In this document: one piece after another, positions 20,033 to 31,851 of the stretch
How the letters are laid out: the number at the start of each line of letters is the position of its first letter
How positions within the stretch are numbered: position 1 is the stretch's first letter
Assembly: GCA_018398575.1 (NCBI GenBank)
Contig: JAGTXZ010000005.1
Span: 620,001 to 684,000, forward strand
DNA: 64,000 nt
Reading direction: 5' to 3'
Source of the DNA: Ampelomyces quisqualis
Taxonomy: Eukaryota; Ascomycota; Dothideomycetes; Pleosporales; Phaeosphaeriaceae
The notes under the pieces: model-generated
What the model saw: the letters and a program-made list of their open reading frames with translations, nothing else
Databases searched by the model: none
What the model was told of the DNA's origin: nothing
Program-made: the position numbers and the translations under genes

Positions 20033-21492
20033 CTACCGGTAGGTACGCCTACCAAGCGCTAAGCCGACCATGATCATACGTAATGTCTTCTCAGCACCAT
20101 CTTTAATCAGCATATCCGTCTGCGCGATGGCATCTTCCAGGGTGGAGGGCCCCTTGAGGATGCTTGTGAAGGCTTTGATACCAGCACCATATGTCCCCTC
20201 TGCGCCTTCACCCACGGTTCCAGCCAGGGCAACTACCTGGGCGCCTTTGCGCTTCGCACGACGAGCGACCTCCGTAGTCATCTTACCATGCGTGCTCTGT
20301 CCATCCAGGCTTCCCTCGGCGGTTATGACGAAATCCCACTGCTGCTCGAACACGCGATCGAATTCGAAGTACTCGTTGATGGCCTCGCTCCGGGCGCGCA
20401 GGTGGGCGCCAAGCAACATCAATCCCGCTCCAAGACCTCCGCTGGCACCGCTACCAGGCGCACGCGAAATGGCTTGACCAAGGGCTTCTTGGGCGACTAG
20501 CGCGAGTCGATCCAGTGCTGTTGCGAGGAGCTCGACCTGCGCCGGCGTGGCGCCCTTCTGGGGGCCGTAGACTCTGGCTACGCCCCTGTCACCGCACAGC
20601 ACATTCTTGATATTACAGACGGCTTCGATTTGGACCTTGTCGACTGTATCCTCGTCAGCCGTGACCTCATACTGCACAAGAAGTTCTGCTTACTGGCATC
20701 TTTACGAAGACGTGGGTGTATTCCGTCCCAGTCGATCTTATCCAGTTGCGAGAGTGACCTGCCCCCAGCTGCTCTCGGAAGCTCTTCGCCATCCACATCC
20801 AAAAGACGAACGCCAAGTGCTTGAAGCATACCTGCACCGCCGTCGGATGTCCCACTGTCGCCACAGCCGATGATGATCTTGCTTGACCCTGCATCAAGCG
20901 CCTCCTTCATGAGTTGACCTACACCGTAGGTCGTGGTTACCGTGGGGTCTCGTGCGCTCTTGGGCACTAGTCTGAGGCCCGCGGCCGCCGCCATATCTAG
21001 TACTGCTGTCTTTCTGTCATCTCCGACGAAGCCCAGGTGGGAGGATACATGGTCACCAATAGGACCAATAACCTGCTTCTCCAGGATCTCTCCGCCATGT
21101 GCCTTGACCAAGGCCCGTGCAAATCCTTCCCCGCCATCGTGGAGAGGTAGCTTGCGCAGAACGACAGATCTCTCGTCGAGCACCCTGCGGACACCTGCAT
21201 CAATGGCGTCCGCTACTTGTTCTGGTCCTAGACTCTCTTTGAAGCCTGAGGGGGCTACGAGGATTCTCAAGGGGTGATCTAAAATCTCAGAAGTCGGTGT
21301 AGGAAGCATCGATGCTGCGGAAAGCAGGACTTCTTCCACCTGTTCTGGAGGGAGGTTAAAAGTCTTCAATGTGCGAAGTCGGGGCAACGCAGGTCGAATG
21401 GCACCCGGTTGCTGCATAGCGAGCTTTGTGGCAATCTGTGGACTAGGGGCAAGTTCGTTCAGTTCCACAGTTGAAGAGGCCATGGTAAGCAT
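20033..21492 (-). CDS. Glycerate kinase (GlxK/GarK family), 469 aa
   Basis: Exons complement(20694-21492) and complement(20033-20643) with a 50-nt intron (GTAAGC...CTGAC...ATACAG). The splice turns a frame break into HPRLRKDA-I-DKVQIEAVCN and gives 469 residues. Family marks of glycerate kinase type 1 (PF02595) are plain: APSGFKESLGPEQVADAI, LPLHDGGEGF, DMAAAAGL, TYGVGQLM, GCGDSGTSDGGAGMLQALG, YGPQKGAT, GSGASGGLGAG, TAEGSLDGQSTHGK and VVALAGTVG. The enzyme phosphorylates D-glycerate to 2-phosphoglycerate (or 3-phosphoglycerate in some members) with ATP, salvaging glycerate from photorespiration-like or serine/glyoxylate routes. An extra N-terminal segment of about 75 residues precedes the catalytic core and looks unstructured or weakly targeting-like. 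Start is the first ATG (21492); Met4 is an alternative. Confidence 0.92.
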
Positions 21493-22608
21493 CGCTGCGC
21501 GTTGATCTCTTACAGTATTCTCAAATGTTGAGGGATTGCAAAAGTTGTGAGTATATTCGGGACGTTTTGCAAGCGAAGGTGAGTAAGTGATGAAACTGAA
21601 ACGAGTGGTGAAGGTTTTCCATGCTCTTCAGGTTCGACAACCGATCTACTTATACATATCTGCAGCTTCAAGATATCCTGTAGCCACCAGGAACAAGAGT
21701 AGCTCCAGCCACACAGCCCTACAGTGCCATGAAATAGTGGATAAGCACACTTACATTGCCTGATCATGGCGCCTGAAGCCTTAGTCCGTGACAACAGCTT
21801 AACGCAAGACTTGACTAGACGGTAGTTGCCAGACTGATGTTAAAGATAGGGATCCCGACATGTCGCGTGCACAGCCCTCAATTACGACTACAACGGCATA
21901 GCCATATCCCCAAGATCTCTGAGAAGCTATCGCTGATTCACACAAGCGATGTATCTAGCACGCAAATTTCTCGGGCGATCGTCCTGCATGTCCAAGAATC
22001 TTGAAGTTCTCCCGCCGATCAGTTGTGGCCAATCACGTGCGTTCTCCAAGGCGTTTAGCGAAGTCCAGTCGACCTATCCTTTGGCGGAACATTGCAGCAC
22101 AGCCAGGCTGGTGACGTTTACACAGATGGCTGATAGCTTGGGCATGTCTCCACCCAATAGCCTGGTCACGGAGATGAGGGCATGTCTATTGGTTCCTGTC
22201 CCTTACTCAAGTCGCAGCAAACAAATGCACACGACAGGTTTCTATTCTTGCTCTCGAACCTGCACTAGTCAGATCGACCATGGCTTGACTACTTGGACAG
22301 AAACTTGTCCTTGTGTCGCGTGGCACTTGAAGTCCTAGGAATTGAGGCTACGTGCCAATCTCTGATTCCTTCCAAGTCGTGGTGGTGGCGCATCGCGAAG
22401 GCCAATATTGCCTGCCTCGCAATTTGACGTGTTTGCCGGCTGCACTGCCTACCAAACATCACCTGTTCAGCATTCATATGTGATATGAGGCATGAAAATA
22501 GTCATTAAGATCTCCTTCACAATAGGTCTCGTCGTTCATTTTCCCGACCCAACATCCGTTGAATCAAACACATTCGTTCACACCAGTGACACCACCTTTT
22601 GGCCCAAC
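21493..22608. other. Divergent intergenic region
   Basis: Between the glycerate kinase and MFS transporter starts. A TATAAGTA on the minus strand (about 21648-21655) lies 156 bp before the kinase ATG and may be its TATA element. No gene seen. Confidence 0.45.
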
Positions 22609-24378
22609 ATGACGTTCAAGGACAGATTACTCCGACGACCATCAGTCAATGAAATCCGTGACTCCTCGGCATTGCCGAATTTCAGTTTCGAGGGTGACGA
22701 GCGACAGCTTGTCAGCACGGAACGGCTTTTCCGACAGTGGCAGAATGAAGAATCACAATACAATCCAGGATACGGGTACGCGGAATGTGGTATACCAAAA
22801 GAACAAGATATAATCTTATGTTTTCCTGTGATTCAAGATGTTGGATGGGAAGCTAACATGGTTTTAGATCACCTGGGATGGCCCACATGACCCGAGAAAC
22901 CCCCTCAACTGGTCCAACAAGCGGAAGTGGGTCGTCACGGTGCTAGTTTCAATGTTCACTTTCATCTCGCCCTTTTCATCGACAATGGTCACACCTGCGC
23001 TGCCTGTGATTGCAGACGAGTTCGATATACCAGAAGGCTTTATGAGGCAGCTGGTCATGACTATCTTCTTGCTCGGGTATGCACAGGGGCCGTTTGTGTT
23101 GGCACCATTGTCGGAGATCTTTGGGAGAGTGACAGTGTTACAGTATGCGAACCTTGTTTACCTCGTGTTCAACACGGCGTGTGGGTTTGCCAGGACGCAG
23201 AATCAGATGTTGGCGTTCCGGTTTTTGAGTGGTTTGGGGGGTGCGGCGCCACAAGCAGTAGGTCTCTCATCGATCGCTTCATAGTACAGTATCTAAACAC
23301 GCATCAGCTGTGCAATGGTGTCCTAGCCGACACATGGCGCAAAGAAGAGCGCGGCAAAGGACAGGCTATCTACGGGATGCTCACTTGGATCGCTCCCTGT
23401 GTGGCACCCATCTGCGGCGCATACATCTCGCAAGGCGTCACCTGGCGCTGGATTTTCTTTGCAACATCCATATTCACCGTCTTGGTACAAGTCACTGCCT
23501 TTTTCTTCCTCGCCGAAACGTTCGCGCCCGCCATTTTAGCTAAGAAGGCAAACATCATTCGCAAGGCAATGAAGGGCATCCGGCCAGATATCGTGGTGCG
23601 CACCGAGTATGAAACTGGCGACCGCTTCAGCAAGATCCTTCGAAAGAGATTGATCTTGCCCTTCATCATGATGTTCACACATCCCGCAACCCAAGCACCT
23701 TCAATCTACAGGGCCTATCTATATGGCGTAATGTACCTCATGCTCTCGACCTTCCCCATGGTCTTCGAAGAAGTCTATGAAATGTCTGTCGGCATCGCAT
23801 CGCTCAACTACCTCTCCCTCTGCCTCGGCTTCATGATCGGTCTAAAAATCTCACATCCACTCATGGACGGTGTAAGTCTTTGCCCCAAACTTCCTCCTCC
23901 CACATATACCAACGTATACCAACAGCTCTACGCCCGCATGAAAACATACTACGGCCTAGATGAAGGCCTCCCTGAATTCCGCGTTCCCCCAATGCTCATC
24001 GCAGGCTTCCTTTGCCCCGTCGGTCTCTTCATATACGGCTGGTCAGCACACTACCGCGCTCACTGGATCGCGCCCAACATCGGGAGCGTCATCATTGCTA
24101 TCGGCCTTATCATTGGCTTCCAGTGCAGTCAGGCCTACACAACAGACGCATACGAAGCCAAGTACGCTGCGTCAGCGGCTAGTGTGGGTGCGTTTATGCG
24201 CACGATGATGGGGTTTAGTTTTCCGCTGTTTGCGCCGCAGATGTATGAGAGTCTAGGCTTGGGGTGGGGGAACAGTTTGTTGGCGTTTTTGACGCTCGGT
24301 TTGGCGCTGGTTAGTCCGGTGTTGTTGTGGTTCTATGGGCCGAAGTTGAGGGCGATGAGTACGAGGGGGTTGCAGTAG
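22609..24378 (+). CDS. MFS drug/polyamine-type transporter (DHA1-like)
   Basis: Secure exons are 22868-23257, 23308-23871 and 23926-24378. Their introns are 50 nt (GTAGGT...CATCAG) and 54 nt (GTAAGT...CAACAG); the second is a multiple of three, so it is easily missed. These encode ITWDGPHDPRNPLNWSNKRK, then 12 probable membrane helices with LLGYAQGPFVLAPLSEIFGR (motif A region), GVLADTWRKEERGKGQAIYG and MLTWIAPCVAPICGAYIS, as in DHA1 antiporters that export drugs, polyamines or metabolites at the plasma membrane. The first exon is unsettled. MTFKDRLLRRPSVNEIRD from ATG 22609 looks coding and a GTACGC donor lies at 22776, but its phase does not match the TTTTAG acceptor at 22867. A canonical splice therefore breaks the frame: either an unusual GC donor, another first exon, or a real frameshift. 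Confidence 0.8.
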
Positions 24379-26364
24379 TGGTGTGGCTAGGTTTGTATAA
24401 TGGGTGGATGTGTACGACTAGTATATGAGTATGACTTATGATGCATGGTTTGCTTAGCGAGGCGTTGGATTGGTTGTAGATAGATCTCTGTGTAATATCT
24501 CGCGTTGTCTGCCTCCCTGCTGCATCTCTCCACAAAGACCTCTCTTGGTCACCCAACAGTCGTCAACAACTACTTCGCATTCGCACAGCAGCCCAACAGC
24601 CAGTTACACGCTATCCCTCTGTTTTACGTTCGTTATCTCGTTGTCTTTTATTTGTTTTATTTGTTTTCAGCACCGCCAACACGGCAGACTTTGATTGAGC
24701 CATGGCTCCCAAAACACTGAGGCTTTCACTCCTCTCTCTTTTATCAACGCGGCAGAATTCTAAACGGCGGGAGACTTTCGCTCAAAATGGCACAAGTGCT
24801 AGTGTTCCAGTCACTAGAACCGCTGTCACAGGTGGGTGCCCTCACACCGTAAACCCTAATCCCAGCGCGTCCCATATGCCCCTTGGGAGGCGATTTAGTA
24901 CTTTTGTAGTCTAGGACGTTAATCAATACCAACCAAACAACCTGCTGCATCTCTTGCTGCACACTCACGACGCCGAGCATTGGCATCAATGTGCAGCCGT
25001 CTACAGTGTTAATGTTAGACAAACGCTGCAAAAGACTGGGATCCAGACATAAGAGCTGGATTTCTACAACTGTCGTGGTGATGGAATACTAAGCGAGAAA
25101 CGTGGTGTTTCAGATGTTGTAACTTGTTGTTGAGTGCCTCAAACAGAGGCTTGGAGACGACGTACTGCATTTCAATCACACCTTGAGAGTCTTCTTGCCA
25201 AACTAATAGAGCATCACCGCGCACTTTTCGTAGAGACTAGATGGATTGGCCGCGGCAAATACGAATGCAGTTGGCAACGTTCTAATCGCTGCAGACAGCA
25301 TCAACTCGACTGCACAACGCATCTTCTACACTAATGGAGGCCCGCCAAAGTTCCCGGGGCGAATGATCTGGCGCCGATGTATTGAGCGCGAACAATATCT
25401 TACAGGCGCCCGTATGATGTGGGCCGGCCACGCATATCATGTTTTGCAACGCCCAGCCGACAAGGGAAAATCACTTGTGAATTGAATCGCTGAGCAGCGC
25501 ATCCGCTCAAAACCGATGAAGAAATCACTCCACCTAGAACAGACTGGACCAAAGCCATAAAAAAGAACACCTTCGCCGGCCCTTTTGTAAGCTGGCGCTG
25601 CGGCGGTTGATTGATTGAATGATTTGGTGTAACGGCGCTGCGGTGGTATAGAAATGAAAGACTTGATTTCTACGCTCGTATGCCACCCATCTACATATCC
25701 TCACACATACACGTCAAGGAGCTACCAGGTAGCAGATAGCCAATGGGAACCAGTAAGACGCATATCTCGCGATCGGCCGCCACGTGGTAGTAACGCACCC
25801 ACCTTTCACTCGGTCCACACACACACATCACGACCAAAAAGAACGTCGGGAACATCAATCCGTCAGCAAAAAGTATCGAACTACGCACCCCAGGTTCGGT
25901 CGGTTTGGTCTTATATCATCGCGTCAGAGGGTCGCTCGCCTATTTGTCGCCTAGGATGAACCGAGGGGGTCCGCTTCCGTTCATATATCGTACGAAGTTA
26001 GACCAGCGAACCCAAAGCTGGTTTGGTATGGTGCTTGTGTGTTTGATGATGAGAGTTTTGCGGTGCTGATAATTTATATAGTGAGCTAAAGTGAGACGGC
26101 CAGGCACTGCAGGGACGTGGGCGGGGCGGGCTGTGACGTAGGCATCGACGTCGACGTGGGCGCGCGTTGCGAGGTGAAGGCGAGAAAGCCTTTCCGTTTG
26201 CACGCGAGCAGCCCATATCAATGCGATTGTACAGCAATCGACAAATACAAGCACACACCCACACAGCCTCGCAACGCTCCTCAGCATGTACGCAGTGCCA
26301 CCTTCAGACAACACTTCAAAGCAACATCGCCTCGGCGACAGCCTCTCTATCACTTCTCCTCCAA
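24379..26364. other. Gene-poor interval
   Basis: Short frames at 24702-24914 (starting MAPKTLRLSLL) and 25246-25485 (AAANTNAVGNVLIAADSINS) have slightly protein-like composition but no family, no signal and no convincing exon links. They could be remnants of a dead gene. I do not annotate them as genes. Confidence 0.4.
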
Positions 26365-26763
26365 ATGGACAGAACCCAAGTCGCGCTTCAAACCGCGTCT
26401 GATGGCGATATCGTGGAAGAGGATGCCAGCGACTGGCTCGTTCTCGACACGCCTGCGCACGAGCCCGTAATTCCTTCACGGAGTACATTGAAAGGACATA
26501 CACTCAGCCTCCAGGACTTTAAGAGAGGTGAGACGGGTCTCGACAGTCCGCGCGCGCTCGCAAGTCTCTGGGTCGCCTTTTGCGCAACAAGATCTTGGGC
26601 CCGAATCGTTTGCCGGCGGAAGAATAGAATCCGGGGGTCGGGGCAAAGAAGAAGTTACTGGATACAATTGGACAAATACGAAAAGAAGCAGATGCAAAGA
26701 TTGATCTTGGGCTTTTGGGGCAAGTTCAGAACTATTATGGGGACCAAATGGGCCAGTGTTTAG
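26365..26763 (+). CDS. Small hypothetical protein, 132 aa
   Basis: A 133-codon frame from ATG 26365. The N-terminus is acidic (SDGDIVEEDASDWLVLDTP) and the C-terminus strongly basic and aromatic (RRKNRIRGSGQRRSYWIQLDKYEKKQMQRLILGFWGKF). There is no signal peptide, membrane helix or known domain. The opposed acidic and basic halves and the intact frame argue for a real gene, but the evidence is only composition. It stands alone between long empty stretches. Confidence 0.4.
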   Translation: MDRTQVALQTASDGDIVEEDASDWLVLDTPAHEPVIPSRSTLKGHTLSLQDFKRGETGLDSPRALASLWVAFCATRSWARIVCRRKNRIRGSGQRRSYWIQLDKYEKKQMQRLILGFWGKFRTIMGTKWASV

Positions 26764-27599
26764 TTGGAGACTAGTTTGAACACTCGCTGATAGAATGAGA
26801 ATTTCAGACGAAAGTGCTCAACAAGGTCCTGGAACTAGGTTATAGGTCAGTTACAACTTTGTAAAGTTGATACTGAGTAAGCACGAATTAAGTCAGTACG
26901 TACTCGAGAACGAACCGTGGCGCTTCCTTGTCCAAGGAACGGGAATCTGAGGAGCTTGGTGCTCATTACTGTCGCCTCAGAATCATAAATGTCTCCCCAG
27001 ACTCGGAGAACATGAAAACTTAGAGCTGTTATCGAGCGGAAATACCAACATGCATCTCAACTAAGCCATGAGACTGACACAGTTGGCGCAGATGACAAAT
27101 GTGTCGGCATTGATCTGCTAAGCACAACCTGCAGCCCTACACTCCCAGCTCAACTCTGGATGCAGACTGGAGAATATTTACAATGAACTTTAGGTTCTCC
27201 TGAAGCCTGAGATGCATGCCAATTTTCATCAGTTACCGGTATCTCGCTTGATCATCCGGTGCATCATGACCAGATGCGGTTGAAGGAATTTCCCTCACCA
27301 GCCAGATCTCGCACGATGGTGTTTTCCCCATAATTTTTTTCATGCCACAGGCCAATATCCAGTCTATCCTGAACGCATGAAAGTCTCTGAAGACCTTCAC
27401 AGATCTGATCGGCAGACACGCTGAGGGGCGAGGGTTTGCTGACAGCGGCGTTACTTCCGTCTTAGGCCAGCACATCTCGAGAGGTGTAGTATTTAACTAA
27501 TCATATATCAACGCGGCTATAGAGCGTGAGAAAGGGAGCCTATTCACTTACTCATACAGCTGGGCTAGATAAGAACCCTAAAAGAATTAACTCTCGAGA
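26764..27599. other. Intergenic, possible upstream remains of the dehydrogenase pseudogene
   Basis: No frame of more than about 80 codons and no recognisable upstream aldehyde dehydrogenase sequence (no catalytic Cys block). Confidence 0.45.
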
Positions 27600-28060
27600 G
27601 GGTTTCATCGATACCGGCACCGCAGGCACACAGCTACTTGTTGTTGGCAAGCGAAAGGGGAAAAAAGGCGCATGTGTTATGCCTATGCTTTTTCCTGAAT
27701 TCTAGCAACAATGGCACAATGTACAAGGAGAAAATATTTGGACCAGTCTTGACATTTCTAACTTTCGACACTAAAGAGGAAGGTATCAAGCTTGCGGACG
27801 ACATGTTGTATGTACTGTCAGGTAAGTCGTTACTCGATTAATCGAATCTATCATGTAGCGTGATAATGATCTCCACAGCTTGTGTGTATACAAGCAATAT
27901 TGCCCGCGCATTCCGCGTATCTTCCAAGATAACGTATTTGCCAGACAACAATCTACCATTTGGTCGACACAAGCAGAGCGGTACGGGTAGAAAGATCGGA
28001 AAGGAAGAGTTGATGGCGTACTTGCAGGCGAAGTCAATCCACATCTATATTGGCCCATAG
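27600..28060 (+). pseudogene. Truncated, decayed aldehyde dehydrogenase C-terminus
   Basis: Three pieces line up with the C-terminal third of the aldehyde dehydrogenase family. They are GKRKGKKGACVMPMLFPEF (ending in a stop), KEKIFGPVLTFLTFDTKEEGIKLADD in a different frame, and, after a GTAAGT...CCACAG intron, ACVYTSNIARAFRVSSKI followed by NLPFGRHKQSGTGRKIGKEELMAYLQAKSI. The family has EEIFGPV, D-x-x-RAHRV and LPFGGYKQSG(I/T)GRE in this order. Here GGYK has become GRHK, about ten residues before LPFG are missing, and the first piece is out of frame. The cofactor domain and catalytic cysteine region are absent. It is a dead fragment whose ancestral intron is still visible. Confidence 0.8.
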
Positions 28061-29907
28061 TTGACAAATACATCAATTCAGCTAAGTACGAGATGAAGGT
28101 AGTGTAGCCGCACGCTTTCATTCGTATCTTTCAGAACAACACATGACTTATGGTCAACGTAAACCATATGGAGCTTTACAGGGCAAGTATCAAGAAGACC
28201 AAGACTATGGTTACGTAGACCAAAAGCATACGAAATCAACTGTGCGAAGTCGAACATATCAATGAAAGAGTTTTCTAGCTATAACGTGTGTGTAAGAATT
28301 TAGAAACAAGGGATGTCACCGAATGACGCAGACTATTTCCAAATCTCGGAATGACCTTAATCAACTGAGCTGGCGTGGTACCTAGCAACGCCACAATCCG
28401 AACCTTGCCGTGACAATCGCAGTAGGCGCCATCCTAGGGAAATCCACAATTTTTACCTCGAACGAGACAGTGCTCTGTAGCACAGCATATCTGCTGCCTG
28501 CCAATCATCCAGCGCGTTGGGAGTTGCTTCAGTAGTGACACGAGTGTGGGGGTATATCAGACTCACGCACAGGGGAATACCATTTCCCCCAATCATCGAG
28601 TGCTTTGCCTATTACCGTCGACTCGTGGTGCTGCACAAATACGAGGGGTGAGATTGTCTGCGTAACATGAACCCCCACAGGATTGCTTGGGCCCTTGAAC
28701 TCGACTGCTCATTGGAACGTTCACGGTAACATCTGCCGGCATAATGAAGTACCAAGTGGCACATGCTTGTGGCGTCGCATCATACCCAGATCACTGGTAC
28801 ATTTCTTCCTGCAGGGAGCCACTCGGGCACGTTAAGGTACACAACGCAAGGTTACTCAAATGGAAGAGCTGTACCAAATTTGATGTTTAGAAGGCGCCTA
28901 TGTATGTCGTACACCGGCTCTCGACCCTGTGTGGAGTGGTCTCACGGCCCATGTGGTCGTTGAAGGCTGAAGCCGCGTCTACTACCTCGTGTCACCAAAC
29001 TTCAGCCATCTGTTTCAAACGTGAGTTGCCAAAGAAACGATGACTATAGGAGACAGCCGCATTTTCCGACGCAACATTGGAGCATTTTTTGGATCTTTCT
29101 ATGGGGTTCGCCTAACCGCGTGGCTCTCTCTTGCGGACTGTTTTAGATAGCGTGAGTGTCATCATACATTCACGGACCACACGACGACAATGCACATGGC
29201 TAGAAGACCCAACGAGTTGCATACTTCGGACCAGTATTCCCGATCCTTGTACTGGTCCGCGAACCGATCGGCTACAGTAAAAATTCGTCCTGAGATGCGC
29301 TCTCATATATTTGTCATACCACTGACCAGGCATGCCAACGTGTAGGTGAGGGGATTACACCGCTACTATCGAACATACCTACTGCAGCCTATCTGCTGTA
29401 CTTCAAGCCAAGAATTGGATACAATAGAACGCGAAAACCATCAAAGTCCGTGTCCAGATCAACGCGAAGCGCTTCAGGCGCTACCGACCGCTTCGCGCAT
29501 TGCGTTACATGCGATAACGTGCGCCCGCGTACCCGCGGAGTGATACGACAGGGTTTTCCGTCTTGAGATCGCGGGTGGAGATCGGTGATATTGAATCGAG
29601 AGCGTGGACGTCGTGGTTTCGTGTAACGTTTGCGGGTGTTGGCAGAAGAAGCAAGGAAGAACATTGCACGAAGCTCGGCTATACCGGCAGTGCGCGCCAG
29701 ACTCAATTCGGATCCCTTAACGTTAGACGCGAGTCAGTAGCAGTGAAGGGCAATGAATTGCGAGTCAAGCCAATCTTAACTTGTTTAGTGACGAGGAGTA
29801 AAGTTGGAAATAATATCTGCTATAGTGTGGACAATGATAAACAAGCGGAACAACTCGAAACAAATGTACACGAGCTCTTATGCATTCATAAGAAAGCGTT
29901 GCCCTCA
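28061..29907. other. Long gene-poor interval
   Basis: No supportable gene over 1.8 kb. A minus-strand stretch near 28560-28780 reads a short Cys-containing segment, but it is bounded by stops and matches nothing I recognise. Confidence 0.45.
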
Positions 29908-31851
29908 TCAACACAACACCATATTGTCTGGTACTTTCTCTAGATCGGGAATCCGGAAACCTTGCTCCCCTTCTTCCCAAGCTACTGTTGCAACGCTCAG
30001 GGTCCAAGCCACAATAATTAAGCGCGCGACTGTCGCCACACTCTTGATGGAAAGTGGTAAGTCAGCTTTCAGAATTCGTTCAATCTGTTTGCCTAGGTTC
30101 TCTGTTGGAAATCCGCTCGAGGTCGTAGGCACTGCGAGATTGGATAACGATGCATCCCTTGATCGACCTGAACGATTGGGCGATTGCGTATAGATTCGCT
30201 TGCTTCGAGTGTCGGATTCGTGGCAGGCGTGTGCGTCGACGACGAATGATGACCTATGCAGACTAACTTGATGTGCGGCTACAGCATCAGCGTATGAACG
30301 CTCCACGTCATTCCTCGTTGCTTCTTTCACAGCATGAAAAGCCTCTTCAGGCTTCATGTCAGGGATCATTGCCATCAGGCGTTCGAGAAGAGTGGTGTAG
30401 CGCAGCATACGTGATGCTTTGTCCGCGATGTTATCGATGCTTCTTGCATCAGCTGCCAATTTGCCGAGTCTTTCTCGCTCGTGGTATAGCATTTCCGCGT
30501 TTTGGGGTTCGTAGAGAGGACCGAAGAGACCCAGATGCGGTGCATGCTTGTGAACTTTGTCGACCAGGCCTTCGAGACGCTGCAAAAGTCGGGCTGCAGG
30601 AAGACCACCGGATGTGACAAATTGGACGGTCTGTATGAGTGGCTTTGTTGCAAGTGGGACCAACCCACCTCGAAATGGAAGTGCGCTGATACAATCAATG
30701 AGTGGGTTTGTGGGTTGCAATTGCTTGGATACGCTAGCGATGTGGAAGCTGACTTCATGCGACCCTGTTAGCGATGCAAGCAAGCGTGATTGTGGCGTTC
30801 CAAAGCTCAAATCGTGCAAGGAGATTGAAGAGCCTGCTTGCACGGTACTGAAGGTATCAGCTCTGACGAGGATCGTATGTACAGTGTTCTTGTCCTGTGC
30901 AGAAGGGATGAAGCCAGCTGCAAGATGTTTAGCAAAGAGCGATGAGACGCCTGAACCGCGGGTAGGCATATGCACTATGCTACGCCTATGTCGCCGAAAT
31001 GTGATCTGATGTTTCCCGTCCTCGGTTATGGAATCATGTAACGAAATATTGTATGCGCTCTGCTGGTGGGGGCTCGAGTGGGTCATCCACTCCGTGCACA
31101 GCGGAGTTCCAAGAATGATCGAGAGTGCTGCAAGTTCCCCTCGTGTCACTTTCACACCTATTCTCCCGTGACGAAACTCCGCAATTTGGCCGTTCTCCAT
31201 CCACGATGTGGGCGAGGTGTCGTCGCCATGGCATCTCGACAGCCCATTCTCCACGAACACTAGTGTCTGTGTCGGTCTTTTGATAGACACACTTCTCGCC
31301 AAACCTCTCTCTGCTGCTGACAGATCCAAGCTCTTTCTATTAATTCTCATTTTTCCATCGATTCGCCCGCCTGTTGTTACCCTGTGCGACATTGATTGCA
31401 CTCGTCTCGGCCCATTCGTGACTCGATTTCTTGAAGATAGAAACCGTGTAATTTTCCCAGTGTATGTGGAGCGCTCTGTCATTGGACGCGACCTTAGCTC
31501 ATCGGCGAAGACTTCGTAGAGTGCTTGGAGAGATATCTCGCCGGGATGACCATGAAGATTGGCGAACAGTGCTGAATCGAACAGGCCCTCGTCTCCTGCC
31601 TTGATTATCCCTGATAGTGCCGGTACCCAGCGACGATTTCCCTGATCTTGTCTTGATGCGAATATACGTGTCCATGATTTCGATAGCATAGAGAGTTGGT
31701 GCTTATGCTCATTGCTACCGTCTGCGATGTGCACATTGTCAGGTGTTTGTTTGGTGTGCTTGTGTAGGAGAATGCGAGTCACGAGGGCCATGGCGGATAT
31801 GAAGCAGAGGCCAAGTACAATGCTCGCGGGTATTATTTGCTTCGTATGCAT
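29908..31851 (-). CDS. Fungal membrane protein of unknown function, 647 aa
   Basis: One uninterrupted exon from the ATG at 31851. A hydrophobic anchor lies at about 7-29 (IIPASIVLGLCFISAMALVTRIL) and a second hydrophobic stretch near the C-terminus (about 600-622, VARLIIVAWTLSVATVAW). The large middle part is soluble-looking. It contains RRWVPALSGIIKAGDEGLFDSALFANLHGHPGEISLQALYEVFADELRSRP-type sequence near residues 75-125, which reads as a conserved core, then basic segments, and a Leu-rich helical part at about 430-545. No catalytic motif is seen. I believe it belongs to an uncharacterised family found in filamentous ascomycetes, but cannot name it. The length of intact frame makes the gene itself secure. 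The TATAAA only 25 bp before the ATG is too close to be its usual core promoter. Confidence 0.75.
   Translation of the reverse strand: MHTKQIIPASIVLGLCFISAMALVTRILLHKHTKQTPDNVHIADGSNEHKHQLSMLSKSWTRIFASRQDQGNRRWVPALSGIIKAGDEGLFDSALFANLHGHPGEISLQALYEVFADELRSRPMTERSTYTGKITRFLSSRNRVTNGPRRVQSMSHRVTTGGRIDGKMRINRKSLDLSAAERGLARSVSIKRPTQTLVFVENGLSRCHGDDTSPTSWMENGQIAEFRHGRIGVKVTRGELAALSIILGTPLCTEWMTHSSPHQQSAYNISLHDSITEDGKHQITFRRHRRSIVHMPTRGSGVSSLFAKHLAAGFIPSAQDKNTVHTILVRADTFSTVQAGSSISLHDLSFGTPQSRLLASLTGSHEVSFHIASVSKQLQPTNPLIDCISALPFRGGLVPLATKPLIQTVQFVTSGGLPAARLLQRLEGLVDKVHKHAPHLGLFGPLYEPQNAEMLYHERERLGKLAADARSIDNIADKASRMLRYTTLLERLMAMIPDMKPEEAFHAVKEATRNDVERSYADAVAAHQVSLHRSSFVVDAHACHESDTRSKRIYTQSPNRSGRSRDASLSNLAVPTTSSGFPTENLGKQIERILKADLPLSIKSVATVARLIIVAWTLSVATVAWEEGEQGFRIPDLEKVPDNMVLC

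Noticed and set aside
20578..20693. Frameshift in the glycerate kinase
   Set aside because: A 50-nt GTAAGC...ATACAG intron with a CTGAC branch point restores the family sequence.
24702..25485. Two short frames as exons of one gene
   Set aside because: Splice sites and phases between them do not work and neither matches a family.
28560..28960. Possible decayed Cys-containing gene on the minus strand
   Set aside because: Only one short protein-like stretch between stops, with no motif order to identify it.
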